Assembly: GCF_010499455.1 (NCBI RefSeq)
Contig: NZ_JAAGOH010000004.1
Coordinates: forward strand, 1-64,000
From: Ideonella livida
GTDB lineage: Bacteria > Pseudomonadota > Gammaproteobacteria > Burkholderiales > Burkholderiaceae_C
Length of the DNA: 64,000 nucleotides
Direction of reading: 5' to 3'
A program made the position numbers and the translations under genes. The notes beneath the pieces are model-generated. The model saw only the letters and a list, made by a program, of their open reading frames with translations. It was not told the DNA's origin and did no database searches. Shown here in pieces: positions 47,197 to 56,514 of the stretch. Position 1 is the stretch's first letter; every line of letters starts with the position of its first letter.

Positions 47197-48580
47197 CGTC
47201 CATCCCGCCCTGCCACCCTGGTGGGACGAACCGGAGGTGCTGGCGCGTCTGGTCAGCCACCTGCTGCGCGCAGAGATGCAGCAGCTGCGCCCCGGCGGCT
47301 GGTTTGCCACGGGTCAGGACGATCCTGCCGGGGGTTGGCACCCGGCGCTGGATTGGCGCCACGACCTGGGCGCCGACTCCCTGGAGCGCATGCAGCTGTT
47401 GACCGCCCTGGCCGAATGGGCCGAGCTGGAGGATGGGCCGGCGCTGGAGCGCCTGTGGGCCGAGCCCACCCTGGCGGCCGCCTGCCAGGCCCTGGCGCAC
47501 GGCCTGGCCAGCCGGCATGAGGCGGTGGTGTTCCGCACCTCCGGCAGCACCGGCCCGGCGCGGGGCTGCCGGCACCGCCTGGCCGCGTTGTGGCAGGAGG
47601 TGGCCCACTGGGTGCTGTTGTGGCGTGACCAGGGCCTGCCGCGGCCGCAGCGCGTGGTCAGCCTGGTGCCGGCGCACCACATTTATGGCTTCTTGTTCAG
47701 CGTGCTGTGGCCGCTGGCCTGGCAGCGTGCCGACGGCCAGCCCCTGCCGGTGGTGGACGCCTGGCGCCGCCCGCCGGCCAAGGCCGCCCTGGGACTGCGC
47801 CCGGGCGACGTGGTGGTGGCGGTGCCGGCGCTGTGGGGCCTGCTGCTGCGCAGCCCGGGCGACTGGCCGGCGCAGGTGTCCGGCCTATGCAGCACGGCCC
47901 CGTGCCCGCCGGCGCTGGCCGCGGCCCTGGGTGGGGCAGGGGGGCTGCAGGCCTTTCTGGAGATCTATGGCAGCAGCGAGACCGCCGGGCTGGGGGTGCG
48001 CCGCTGGCCCGCTGCCGACTACACCCTGCTGCCCTACTGGGAGCGGGTGCCTGAAGGGAGCCAAGAGGGGCAGGACGATGCCTGTGCAGGGCGGGTGCCG
48101 CGCTTTCTGCGACAGGGCAGCCACCAGGCCGTGGAAGGGCCCGACCGCCTGCAGTGGCAGGGCGAGCGCCGCTTCCAGCCCGTGGGGCGGCGCGACCAGG
48201 TGGTGCAGGTGGGCGGGGTCAATGTGAGCCCGGCCACGGTGGCCGCCGCCCTGGCGGCACGCCCGGGGGTGGCCCAGGCGGTGGTACGGCCCTGGGGCGA
48301 GGGGGCACAGGCCCGGCTCAAGGCCTTTGTGGTGCCCGCCCCCGAAGTTCGGGCGGCTGCGCAGGAGGCCGAACTGGTGGCCGCCCTGCTGGCCTGGGCG
48401 CGCCAGGGCCTGCCGCCCGCTGCGCGGCCGGTGCACATCCAGACCGGACCGGCTTTGCCGGTCAATGCCATGGGCAAGGCCTGCGACTGGCCGCTGCCGC
48501 CCGCAGACGTCACGCCGCAGGCCACGGTGCCGCGCATCTTGGAAGGGGAGGGTGATGAGTCCGCTGACCTTGCTGGATGA
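47183..48580 (+). CDS. 4-coumarate:CoA ligase, PYP-activation type
   Basis: A 465-residue adenylate-forming enzyme with a carrier-like N-terminus (GADSLERM with Ser66 where phosphopantetheine would attach). The AMP loop FRTSGSTGPARG is at 118-129, the A5 motif YGSSETAG starts at 262, VGRRDQVVQVGGVNVSP is A7-A8, and the catalytic Lys432 is in PVNAMGKACDW. It is shorter than plant-type 4CL, like the ligases that activate p-coumarate to charge photoactive yellow protein. Location next to the PYP gene makes this assignment strong. The tyrosine ammonia-lyase supplying p-coumarate is not in the window. Confidence 0.85.
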   Translation: MATPDVHPALPPWWDEPEVLARLVSHLLRAEMQQLRPGGWFATGQDDPAGGWHPALDWRHDLGADSLERMQLLTALAEWAELEDGPALERLWAEPTLAAACQALAHGLASRHEAVVFRTSGSTGPARGCRHRLAALWQEVAHWVLLWRDQGLPRPQRVVSLVPAHHIYGFLFSVLWPLAWQRADGQPLPVVDAWRRPPAKAALGLRPGDVVVAVPALWGLLLRSPGDWPAQVSGLCSTAPCPPALAAALGGAGGLQAFLEIYGSSETAGLGVRRWPAADYTLLPYWERVPEGSQEGQDDACAGRVPRFLRQGSHQAVEGPDRLQWQGERRFQPVGRRDQVVQVGGVNVSPATVAAALAARPGVAQAVVRPWGEGAQARLKAFVVPAPEVRAAAQEAELVAALLAWARQGLPPAARPVHIQTGPALPVNAMGKACDWPLPPADVTPQATVPRILEGEGDESADLAG

Positions 48581-51212
48581 CCGGGTGCTGGAACGCCTGC
48601 GCCAGGAGTCCGAATCGGCCCCGTGGCCCAAGCTGGCCCTGTGCGCGCGCAGCGGCGAGCTGCTGTGGTGCAACGCGGGCAGCCTGCGCTGGCTGGGCCG
48701 CTCTGCCGCGCAGCTGGCCGACCGAGACGGCCTGCGCCAGGCCCTCAAGCGCTGGCAGGGGGCCGCGGGCGAGGGCGCCATGGACCGCTGGCTGGGCATC
48801 ACCGCCCGTCAGCCCCTGGAGCGGTTGCTGCTGCCCGATCCCGGTGGCGCCGGACTGGACACGTGGGTGGAATGGCTCAGCGCATGGGTAGACACGCCGC
48901 TGGGGGAATGGCTGGTGCTGCGGGCCCGGCCGGTGGCCGGGGCGCTGTTGGCGCGCCTGGATCCGCATTCTCAGGCGCCGCGTGAGCTCTCCGATGCCCC
49001 GGGGGCCCAGGCCAGCGGGGTGTTGGCGGTGGACGTCATGCGCGGGCGCTGCCACCTGGAGTTCATGGATGCGCCGCTGCAGCGCTGGCTGGGGGTGCGC
49101 AGCGGCGAACGGCTGGAGGCCTGGAACTGGCTGGAGGCCGGCATGGGGGCGTTTGATACCCTGGCCCTGCTGGCTGGCTGCGCCAGCGCCGAGCCGGTGA
49201 GCCTGCTGCTGGCCGATCGCCCGCTGATGGACCAGTCGGCGCCCTGGGTGCTGTCCATCACCCCGGCCAGTGAGGCCGCAGGCCAGCAGCGCGCCTGCGC
49301 CCTGCTGCGCTGGCAGAGCCTGGCCGGCGCCACGCCGGCACGGGCCCGTGTGTCACGCCCACTGGAGGCCGACCGGGAGGCGGTGCTGGAGCTTGACGCC
49401 GAGGGCCGTCTGCGGCACCTGGGTGGCGCCTGGGAGACCCTGAGCGGCCTGCCGGCGGCCATGGCCATGGGCCGTGCCCTGACCGACTTCTGCCCCGCCA
49501 CCGCCCGCGCCAACTGCGCCGAGCACCTGCTGCCCGTGCTGCAGGGCCAGCAGCGCGCCCTGCGCATGGACTGGCCCTTCGAGCCGGTGGCCGGCTCGCC
49601 CCTGCGCTGGCTGGAGCTGCGGCTCTGGCGCGACGAGACCCTGGGCGACCGCTGCGCTGGCACCCTGGTGGACGCCACCGAGCGGGTATTGGCCCAGCGT
49701 ATCCAGGCCATCCAGACCCGGGCCCTGGACCACATCCGGGCTGGGGTCATCATTGCCGATGCCACGCGGCCGGGCTACCCGACGGTGTATGCCAACGCCG
49801 GCTTCTCCCACCTGACCGGCTACGGCGCCGACGAGGTGCTGGGCCGCAGCTGCAGCTTTCTGCAGGGCGACGAGGCGCAGCAGGCCGGCCGCAGGGACAT
49901 GCGCGAGGCCCTGGACAGCGGCCGTGCGGTGTCGGTGCGCATGGCCAACTACCGCAAGGACGGCAGCCGGTTTTGGAACCAGGTGGAGCTCTCGCCCATT
50001 TGCGATCCGGTCAGCGGCCTGGTGACCCACTTTTTCGGCCTGCAGACCGACGTCTCCGAGCAGGTGCAGTCGCAGGAGGCCGCCGCGCGGCGCGTGGCCG
50101 AGCTGGAGGGCCTGTTTCGCCACAGTCCGCTCGGCATCGTGGCCGCCGACGGGGCCGGGCGCCTGTTGCTGCAGACCCCTGCCGTCGCGCGCCTGACGGG
50201 TTTGGACGGTGAAGCCCTGGCGGGTCAGAGCCTGGCGCAGTTCGAGCAGGCGCTGCGCGAGCGGGTGGGCCCGGGGCAGGCCGTGAGTTGGCCCGAGCCC
50301 GGGCAGTGCCAGGTCTGGCCCCTGGGGGGCGGTCCGGGCCGAGGCAGCGCCCGCATGGTGCAGCTGGCGGCGGCGGACCGGCCCGACGACGAGGGGCTGC
50401 GGCTGATCTTCCTGAGCGACGTCACCGCCGAGACCGACCTGCGGCGCATGAAGACCCAGTTCCTGGCCACCGCCGCCCACGAGCTGCGGGCACCCATGGG
50501 CAGCATCCGTGGCTTCACCGAGTTGCTGCTGATGCGTCAGCACGGGCCCGAGGACACCCGGGAGATGCTGGAGACGGTGCGGCGCCAGGCCCTGCGCCTG
50601 AACGCCCTGCTGACCGACTTGCTGGACCTCAGCAAGCTGGAGGCCCAGGGCCCTACCGCCTTTGAGCTGGGGCCCGTGGCCCTGCATGAGGTGGTGCGCC
50701 GGGCCTTGCGCGTGGTGGTGCTGCCCACCGAGCCGCGTCCGGTGGATTGGCAGCTCGGCGAGGCGCCGGTGATGGTCTGCGGGCACGCGGCCAAGCTGGA
50801 GCAGGTGCTGATCAACCTGCTGTCCAACGCCTGCAAGTACTCGCCGGCCCGCGCCCCGCTGCAGCTGCGCCTGAAGCGCTGCCAGCGCCAGGGGCGCGAC
50901 TGGTGGGCCCTGAGCGTGACCGACCAGGGCGTGGGCCTGTCCAGCGAGCACCTCGGCCAGTTGTTCACCCGCTTCTTCCGCGCCCAGCCCGACGGGCCTG
51001 TGCCCGGCACCGGCCTGGGCCTGGTCATCGTCAAGGAGCTGGTGGAGCGCATGGGGGGCCAGGTGGAGGTGCAGAGCGCGCTGGGCCAAGGCTCCACCTT
51101 CACCCTGCTGTTGCAGGATGCGGGCCCGCCCCCGCTGGCCGAGGTGCCCACCGCGGCCCTCCCGGCGGCACTGCCCGCCGCCCGTCACCGTTCTGCCGGG
51201 GCCGGCCGCTGA
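48555..51212 (+). CDS. LOV/PAS sensor histidine kinase
   Basis: An 885-residue soluble kinase. About three PAS-like regions occupy 1-385. A LOV domain at about 395-510 reads VYANAGFSHLTGYGADEVLGRSCSFLQGDE with the photoadduct Cys433; the flavin contacts NYRKDG, FWNQVELSP and GLQTDVSE (Asn, Asn, Gln) are kept, though the usual NCRFLQ is SCSFLQ. Another PAS follows, then HisKA with His642 in ATAAHELRAPMGSI and the ATPase with NLLSNACKYS, DQGVGL and GTGLGLVIVKEL. ATG 48555 follows AGGGGAGG and overlaps the ligase gene. A blue-light-regulated kinase is expected; its response regulator may be the HTH-receiver protein upstream. Confidence 0.9.
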   Translation: MSPLTLLDDRVLERLRQESESAPWPKLALCARSGELLWCNAGSLRWLGRSAAQLADRDGLRQALKRWQGAAGEGAMDRWLGITARQPLERLLLPDPGGAGLDTWVEWLSAWVDTPLGEWLVLRARPVAGALLARLDPHSQAPRELSDAPGAQASGVLAVDVMRGRCHLEFMDAPLQRWLGVRSGERLEAWNWLEAGMGAFDTLALLAGCASAEPVSLLLADRPLMDQSAPWVLSITPASEAAGQQRACALLRWQSLAGATPARARVSRPLEADREAVLELDAEGRLRHLGGAWETLSGLPAAMAMGRALTDFCPATARANCAEHLLPVLQGQQRALRMDWPFEPVAGSPLRWLELRLWRDETLGDRCAGTLVDATERVLAQRIQAIQTRALDHIRAGVIIADATRPGYPTVYANAGFSHLTGYGADEVLGRSCSFLQGDEAQQAGRRDMREALDSGRAVSVRMANYRKDGSRFWNQVELSPICDPVSGLVTHFFGLQTDVSEQVQSQEAAARRVAELEGLFRHSPLGIVAADGAGRLLLQTPAVARLTGLDGEALAGQSLAQFEQALRERVGPGQAVSWPEPGQCQVWPLGGGPGRGSARMVQLAAADRPDDEGLRLIFLSDVTAETDLRRMKTQFLATAAHELRAPMGSIRGFTELLLMRQHGPEDTREMLETVRRQALRLNALLTDLLDLSKLEAQGPTAFELGPVALHEVVRRALRVVVLPTEPRPVDWQLGEAPVMVCGHAAKLEQVLINLLSNACKYSPARAPLQLRLKRCQRQGRDWWALSVTDQGVGLSSEHLGQLFTRFFRAQPDGPVPGTGLGLVIVKELVERMGGQVEVQSALGQGSTFTLLLQDAGPPPLAEVPTAALPAALPAARHRSAGAGR

Positions 51213-51341
51213 GCCCATGCGCCCGGTGCCGACGCCTTTGCGTTTCCGCCTCGCCTGCAAAGAGGTGTTTCCGTCCATGTGTGCGCCCCATGCCCGCGTT
51301 CCACGCGCCAGCCGCTTGTCATGCCCGGGGAGTGTCCGGTG

Positions 51342-54131
51342 ATGAGCGCCGAGTCCCCCCGCCCCGGCGGCCCGGAGCCCCCGCTGCCACCGAAACAGCT
51401 CGAACCGGCTGAACCGGTTGAACCGGTTGAACCGGCCGTGCCGGTGGCGCTATGGCTGTCCACCCCCGCCGACGGCACCGACACGGCCCACGGGTCGGAT
51501 ACCGACCATCGCCTGGCCGACGGGGCCGAGGCCCCCCCGGCTCCGCCGGCCCGGCTGGCCCACCTGTTGGCCCTGGCCCTGGGCGCCTTGCTGAGCCTGG
51601 CGGGGCTGTGGTGGCCGGCCCTGGTGCCGCATTGGCCGGGTCAGCCGGTCAGCCCGCTGGCCGCCGCCGCACTGTCGGTGGTGGCCCTGGCCCACACCCG
51701 CGGGTGGGCCCTGGCCCGCAGCCACGCCGCCGGCGTGGCCCTGGGGGCCGGTATGGTGGCCTTGGGCTTGGAGGTGGGGGCTTGGCCGGCCCTGGGGGGC
51801 TTACCCCTGGACCTGGCGGTGCTGGCCGCCCTGTGCCAGGCCGGTGTGGTGGCGGCGCTGCTGCGGCGGCGCCCCCCACGCGACTTGACGGCCCCCGGCT
51901 GGCGCACCCTCCTCAGTCTGCTGGGCATGGCCCTGGCCGGCGCGCTGGTGGCGACGCTGCTGCGCACCGTCCTGGGGGCCTGGCGGGCAGAGGGTGCCTG
52001 GGCCATGGGCGCGGGCCTACAGCTTTCCTGGGCCTTGGGCGACCTGGCCGTGGGGGCCCTGCTGCTGCCCCTGCTGCTGCGGGCCACCCGGCCCAAGGCC
52101 TGGAGGGACCGGCGCACGACCATGCTGCTGGCGTGGGCCCTGGCGGGCATGGGCGCAGCGGTGGTTGGGGCGCTGGCCGTGCAACACCTGGAGCGGCAGC
52201 GCCTGGACAACCTCTTTCACCACCAGGCGCTGCAGGCGGCGCAGGCGCTGGATCTGCGCCTGCGCAGCGTGGAGCTGGACCTGGCCCGGCTGAACCCCGA
52301 CAACCTGCAGGCGGGGCTGGCCGCCCTGGCCCTGCAACAGCCAGCCCTGCAGGCGGTGGCCTGGCATGCGGCCACGGCGCCGCCGGGCCTGGCGGGTGTG
52401 GCCACGCCCGCGGCCGACAGCCCCACCACCACCGTGGTGGCGCTGGCCGCCGGGGTCTGGCTGCAGCACCGTGTGGGCTTGTCGGCTCATCTGGAGGGGC
52501 GGCTGGAGTTGGACCGCCTGCTGGACGACGCACGTGCCACCTGGTGGCGCGGCGCTGGACAGGCCGGCCAAGGCGTGCCCCTGCCACTGCAGGGCGTGGG
52601 CCTGCAGCTGCAGGTGGAGGTCCCTGGTGCGGCTGCCCGGGCGGGCGCGGTGGTGCCGCCGGCGTCCTCCGCGTCGGCGCCCGAGCACCTGAGCCGGCAC
52701 CGCCTGGGGGCTTCTGCGCTGGTGCTGCGCATCACGGCCGATCCGGTGAGGTGGCGCGGCAACAGCAGCGGCTGGCCCCTGGCGGCCTGGCTTTTGGGCT
52801 TGGCCTTGGCCCTGGGCATGCAGTGGGGCGCCTTCCGGGTGGGCGGACGGCGCCAGACCCTGGAGGAGGCGGTGGCCCGCACCACCGCCGAACTGGACCA
52901 GAGCCTGCTGCTGCTGGAGGAGGCCGTGGACGGCTACCGCCAACAGTCGGCCCAGCTGCGGCTGCTGCTGCAGAGTACTCCCGTGGGCTACTTGGCGATC
53001 GACACCCAAGGCCGGGTGGCGGTGGTCAATGAGGCGCTGTGCTGCCTGATCGGTCTGGAAGAGCAGGCCCTGGTGGGCATGGACCTGGACGACCTGGCCG
53101 ATTGGTGCGCCCGCCATTGTCCGGACCAGGCCGAGGCGCTGCGGCACTGCATGGCCGCCTCCCTGCAGGACGAGGCGGCCTGCGGCGCCATGCGCCTGAG
53201 CTGGCAGACGCCCCAGGGCGAGCGCCTGCTGAGTTGGCACCGCCATGCGGTGCAGGACGACACGCTGCGCAGCATTCTGCTGGTGGAGGACGTGACCGAG
53301 GCGGTGCGGCTGGACCGCAGCAAGACCCAGTTCATCGCCAACGTGGCGCATGAGGTTCGTACGCCGCTGACCAGCATCCTGGGCTATGCGCAGCTGCTGC
53401 GGGCCAGGCCCAACCTCGAGCCGGTGCAGCGCGAGGAGATGCTCAGGCATGTCCATGCCCAGGCCCAGGCCTTGTCGGTGCTGATGGCCAATATGCTGGA
53501 CTTGGTGGAGCTAGAGACGGTGGGCCGTACCGGGCTGGCCTGCCAGCCCGCCGACCTGGCGGCCGCCGTACGGGCCTTCCTCAAGACCTGGCGGCCGCCG
53601 GCGGGCCGTGCCGCCCCGGTGCTGGAGGCGCCGGCGCAGGGGCCGCTGACCTGCCAGCTGCACGCGCGCAAGTTGGGCCTGATGCTGCGCCACCTGCTGG
53701 CCAATGCCTACGCCTTCTCACCCGCCGCGGGACAGGGCGAGAGCGGCCCGCCGGTACACCTGCGCCTGGTTGCGGCGGACGGGGGCGCTGGGGCCTGGTT
53801 GAGTGTGGAGGACGGCGGCATCGGCATGTCCGAGGCGGAGGTGGCCCAGGCCTTCGACCGCTTCTGGCGTGCCGACACCTCGGGCGCCCATCCGGGCTTC
53901 GGCCTGGGCCTGAGCATCGTGCGCCTGGTGGTGCAAGCCCATGGCGGTCACCTGCTGGTGGACTCCCAGCCCGGGCAGGGCACGCGGGTGCGGGTTTGGC
54001 TGCCGGGGGTGACACCGCCTTCGGCCGGTGGCAGCCGGGACAGCGGTCCGCCCGTGCTGCCCGCCGGTCTGGTCGCGCCTGTGCCCGCGCCGGCGGCCGC
54101 GGCCGCCCGGGAGATGGGGCTGCCGGCCTGA
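51342..54131 (+). CDS. membrane sensor histidine kinase with MASE1-like and PAS domains
   Basis: A 929-residue kinase. A Pro/Glu-rich start is followed by about seven to eight membrane helices at about 70-280 (MASE1-like), a periplasmic CHASE-like part (about 280-470), one further helix (WPLAAWLLGLALALG), a coiled coil and a PAS domain with TPVGYLAIDTQGRVAVVN. HisKA has His670 in NVAHEVRTPLTSILGY; the ATPase has HLLANAYAFS, EDGGIGMSE and GFGLGLSIVRL. ATG 51342 (or GTG 51339) after GGGGAG is preferred. It is last in the plus-strand series, 129 bp after the LOV kinase. Confidence 0.85.
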   Translation: MSAESPRPGGPEPPLPPKQLEPAEPVEPVEPAVPVALWLSTPADGTDTAHGSDTDHRLADGAEAPPAPPARLAHLLALALGALLSLAGLWWPALVPHWPGQPVSPLAAAALSVVALAHTRGWALARSHAAGVALGAGMVALGLEVGAWPALGGLPLDLAVLAALCQAGVVAALLRRRPPRDLTAPGWRTLLSLLGMALAGALVATLLRTVLGAWRAEGAWAMGAGLQLSWALGDLAVGALLLPLLLRATRPKAWRDRRTTMLLAWALAGMGAAVVGALAVQHLERQRLDNLFHHQALQAAQALDLRLRSVELDLARLNPDNLQAGLAALALQQPALQAVAWHAATAPPGLAGVATPAADSPTTTVVALAAGVWLQHRVGLSAHLEGRLELDRLLDDARATWWRGAGQAGQGVPLPLQGVGLQLQVEVPGAAARAGAVVPPASSASAPEHLSRHRLGASALVLRITADPVRWRGNSSGWPLAAWLLGLALALGMQWGAFRVGGRRQTLEEAVARTTAELDQSLLLLEEAVDGYRQQSAQLRLLLQSTPVGYLAIDTQGRVAVVNEALCCLIGLEEQALVGMDLDDLADWCARHCPDQAEALRHCMAASLQDEAACGAMRLSWQTPQGERLLSWHRHAVQDDTLRSILLVEDVTEAVRLDRSKTQFIANVAHEVRTPLTSILGYAQLLRARPNLEPVQREEMLRHVHAQAQALSVLMANMLDLVELETVGRTGLACQPADLAAAVRAFLKTWRPPAGRAAPVLEAPAQGPLTCQLHARKLGLMLRHLLANAYAFSPAAGQGESGPPVHLRLVAADGGAGAWLSVEDGGIGMSEAEVAQAFDRFWRADTSGAHPGFGLGLSIVRLVVQAHGGHLLVDSQPGQGTRVRVWLPGVTPPSAGGSRDSGPPVLPAGLVAPVPAPAAAAAREMGLPA
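51402..51437 (+). repeat. four 9-bp repeats inside a histidine kinase gene
   Basis: GAACCGG followed by CT, TT, TT and CC is repeated four times head to tail and encodes Glu-Pro-(Ala/Val) triplets in the Pro-rich N-terminus before the first membrane helix. Such a unit can expand or contract in whole codons, changing only linker length. Confidence 0.8.
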
Positions 54132-54142
54132 GCGCGGCGCCT

Positions 54143-54161
54143 GCCCGGGCCGGGGCCGGGC
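54143..54161. other. GC hairpin between convergent genes
   Basis: Arms GCCCGG and CCGGGC with a 7-base loop lie between the histidine kinase stop and the convergent exporter stop. There is no T-run on either side, so a terminator function is only possible, not shown. Confidence 0.25.
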
Positions 54162-54179
54162 GCTGCACGGTGCCGGGGG

Positions 54180-55100
54180 TCAGCGGGGGAGGCGCTGGGG
54201 CCAGGTGGCCAGCAGCAGGCCCAGCACCGCCAGGCCCAGTGCCGCAGCCTGTCCGACCCCAAAGGGCTCGCCCAACACCAGCACGCCCACGGCGGTGGCT
54301 GCCAGCGGCAGGAAGACGGTGAACACCCCCGCCTGCGGCGCCGGGACCTGCCGCAATCCCTTCATCCACAGCCACACCGTCACCATGCTGGCGGCCAGGG
54401 CGTAGAACACCAGCAGGCCCCAGGTGGCGGAGGGCACGGCGGCAAAGTCAAAGCGCCAGGCCTGCCACAGGCCCAGCGGCGTGACCAGGGCCAGGCCCCA
54501 CAGGTTGATCAGGGCGCTGATGCGCCGCGGCGAGACCTGGCCGGTGAGCTGCTTGCCGATGACCACATAGCTGGCCTCGCAGAACACCGCCCCAATCAGC
54601 AGCGCCACGCCCCAGGGCGAGAGCGGCGCGGCGCCGCCCGCCGGCGCCGCGCCGCCATGGCGCACCATCGCCAGCAAGGCCACGCCCAGCACGGCGCAGG
54701 CAATGCCGGCGGCCACCGCCGGGCGGATGCGCTCACCCAACCACCAGCGCGAGAGCAGGGCCACCGCCGCCGGGATGCCCGCCATCACCACCCCGGCGGC
54801 CACGGCCGAGGTGAGCTGCACGCCGTAGAGCATGCAGATGGAGAACAGGAAGTTGCCCAGGAAGCTCTCCCAGAACAGCAGCATGCGGTCGCGCCGGCTC
54901 AGTGGCGCTTCACCCGCCGGGCGCCGCAACCAGCCGGCCATCGCCACGGCGGCCAGGCCAAAGCGCAGCCAGGCCAGCAGGAAGACCGGCAGCACCGCCA
55001 GCAACAGCTTGGACAGGCCCACATAGCTGCCCACCAGGGCCATGCTGGCGACGAGAAAACCGTAAGCGCCCCAGGGCACGTTCAGGGAGGGAGCGGACAT
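54180..55100 (-). CDS. DMT-superfamily (EamA) transporter
   Basis: A 306-residue inner-membrane protein with about ten hydrophobic helices in two EamA halves (for example LYGVQLTSAVAAGVVMAGIPAAVALLSRWWLGE in half one and GVFTVFLPLAATAVGVLVLGE in half two). The WxGE-type motif ends of EamA domains are seen. Members export amino acids, metabolites or drugs; the substrate is not readable. It is last on the minus-strand polyamine series, 46 bp beyond the glutamine-synthetase-like gene, so export of a polyamine-derived or amino-acid compound is possible. ATG at 55100 is preferred to a TTG at 55106. Confidence 0.9.
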   Translation of the reverse strand: MSAPSLNVPWGAYGFLVASMALVGSYVGLSKLLLAVLPVFLLAWLRFGLAAVAMAGWLRRPAGEAPLSRRDRMLLFWESFLGNFLFSICMLYGVQLTSAVAAGVVMAGIPAAVALLSRWWLGERIRPAVAAGIACAVLGVALLAMVRHGGAAPAGGAAPLSPWGVALLIGAVFCEASYVVIGKQLTGQVSPRRISALINLWGLALVTPLGLWQAWRFDFAAVPSATWGLLVFYALAASMVTVWLWMKGLRQVPAPQAGVFTVFLPLAATAVGVLVLGEPFGVGQAAALGLAVLGLLLATWPQRLPR

Positions 55101-55146
55101 CAGCAACGGGATCAGGGGGTCAGGGAGCGCGCCCGGGGTCAGGCGG

Positions 55147-56502
55147 TCAGAAGGCGGTGGCGTAGCGCTGCAGCTCCCAGGCGCTCACATGGCGGGCATA
55201 GGCCAGCCACTCGGTGCGCTGGTGGCGCAGCAGTTCGGTGTGCAGCACAGGGCCCAGGGCCTGGGCCAGCACCGTATCGGCTGCCAGCGCGTCGCTGGCC
55301 TCGGCCAGGCTTTGCGGCAGCAGGGGGATGCCGCGCTCGCGTATCCGGGCCAGCGGGCAGGCGAAGAGGTCGTCGTCCACGGCGGTGGGCAACTCAAGCT
55401 GGCGATCGATGCCGTCCAGGCCGGCGGCGATCAGGCCGGCGGTGGCCAGGTAGGGGTTGGCGCTGGCATCGGGCACCCGCCACTCGAAGCGGCCGCTCAG
55501 GCTGCGCAGGGTGCAGGTGCGGTTGTTGGGGCCGTGCGCCACATAGGCCGGCGCCCAGCTGGTGCCTGAGAGCGATTCACCCACCACCAAGCGCTTGTAG
55601 CTGTTGACCGTGGGCGCGGCCAGGGCGCACAGGCCGGCGCTGTGCGCCAGCACCCCGGCCATGAACTGCCGGCCCAAGGGGGACAGCGGCGTGGGGCTGC
55701 CGGCCTCGCCGGGGCCGGGGGCGAACAGGTTGTCCCCGGCGCCATCCCACAGCGACACGTGGAAGTGCATGCCGCTGCCCGGCTGGTTGGCAAAGGGCTT
55801 GGGCATCATCGAGAACCGGCAGCCGTGCGCCTCGGCCAGGGCCTGAGCCGCCAGCTTGAAGCCCATCAGGTGGTCGGCACTGGCCAGGGCCTCGTCAAAG
55901 GAGAAGTTCACCTCGTATTGGCCGTGCGCATCCTCGTGGTCGATCTGCAGCACCTCCAGCCCCCAGCCGGCCAGCACCTGGTGCAGGGCGTGCAGAAAGC
56001 CGGCCTGGCGCGGCAGGGACTGCAGGTCGTAGCTCGGCTTGTCCAGGCGGTCGTGGTCGTCGGCCGGCACCCAGCCGTCTGCCGTCTGGCGCAGCAGGAA
56101 GAACTCCGGCTCGATGCCGGTGCGCAGCGTCCAGCCGCGGGCGGCCAGGCGGGCGGTGGCGCGCTGCAGGGTCTGGCGGGGGCAGGCGTCGAAGGGCTGC
56201 CCGTCCACCCAGCCGCTGCCCACCACCCGGGCGTAGCCGGGTTGCCAGGGCAGAGGCTGCACCCGGCTCAGGTCGGGCCGGGCGTAGAACTCCGAGCGCG
56301 GGCCGCAACGGGGCAGGCCGGTACCCACGATGGAGGGACCGGCAAAGCCTGCCCCGGTGGTGGCCAGCGCGGGCAGCTGGGTGACGGGCACGTACTTGCC
56401 CTTGGCCACGCCGCGCAGGTCGGTGAACTGCACCAGCAGGGTGTGCAGGCCCTGGTCCTGCAGCGTGCGCTGCAGGGCGGCAAGCGTCTCGGCGGTGTGC
56501 AT
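55147..56502 (-). CDS. glutamine synthetase-family protein, likely gamma-glutamylpolyamine synthetase
   Basis: A 451-residue enzyme of the glutamine synthetase fold. Conserved blocks: FTDLRGVAKGKYVPV at the start, GIEPEFFLL (metal Glu), QIDHEDAHGQYEVNF, GSGMHFHVSLW (ammonia-site His region), NSYKRLV and NNRTCTLR. Active-site residues appear intact. Housekeeping GlnA is usually longer; this type is used to glutamylate putrescine or other amines (PuuA/SpuB type). Next to a PuuC-type aldehyde dehydrogenase and a polyamine transporter, gamma-glutamylputrescine or gamma-glutamylspermidine synthesis is the likely reaction. It starts 12 bp after the dehydrogenase gene. Confidence 0.88.
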   Translation of the reverse strand: MHTAETLAALQRTLQDQGLHTLLVQFTDLRGVAKGKYVPVTQLPALATTGAGFAGPSIVGTGLPRCGPRSEFYARPDLSRVQPLPWQPGYARVVGSGWVDGQPFDACPRQTLQRATARLAARGWTLRTGIEPEFFLLRQTADGWVPADDHDRLDKPSYDLQSLPRQAGFLHALHQVLAGWGLEVLQIDHEDAHGQYEVNFSFDEALASADHLMGFKLAAQALAEAHGCRFSMMPKPFANQPGSGMHFHVSLWDGAGDNLFAPGPGEAGSPTPLSPLGRQFMAGVLAHSAGLCALAAPTVNSYKRLVVGESLSGTSWAPAYVAHGPNNRTCTLRSLSGRFEWRVPDASANPYLATAGLIAAGLDGIDRQLELPTAVDDDLFACPLARIRERGIPLLPQSLAEASDALAADTVLAQALGPVLHTELLRHQRTEWLAYARHVSAWELQRYATAF

Positions 56503-56514
56503 GGGCGCGCGCGC

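Noticed and set aside
49353-51278. 641-codon minus-strand open frame opposite the LOV kinase
   Set aside because: Antisense shadow with repetitive His/Gln/Gly composition.
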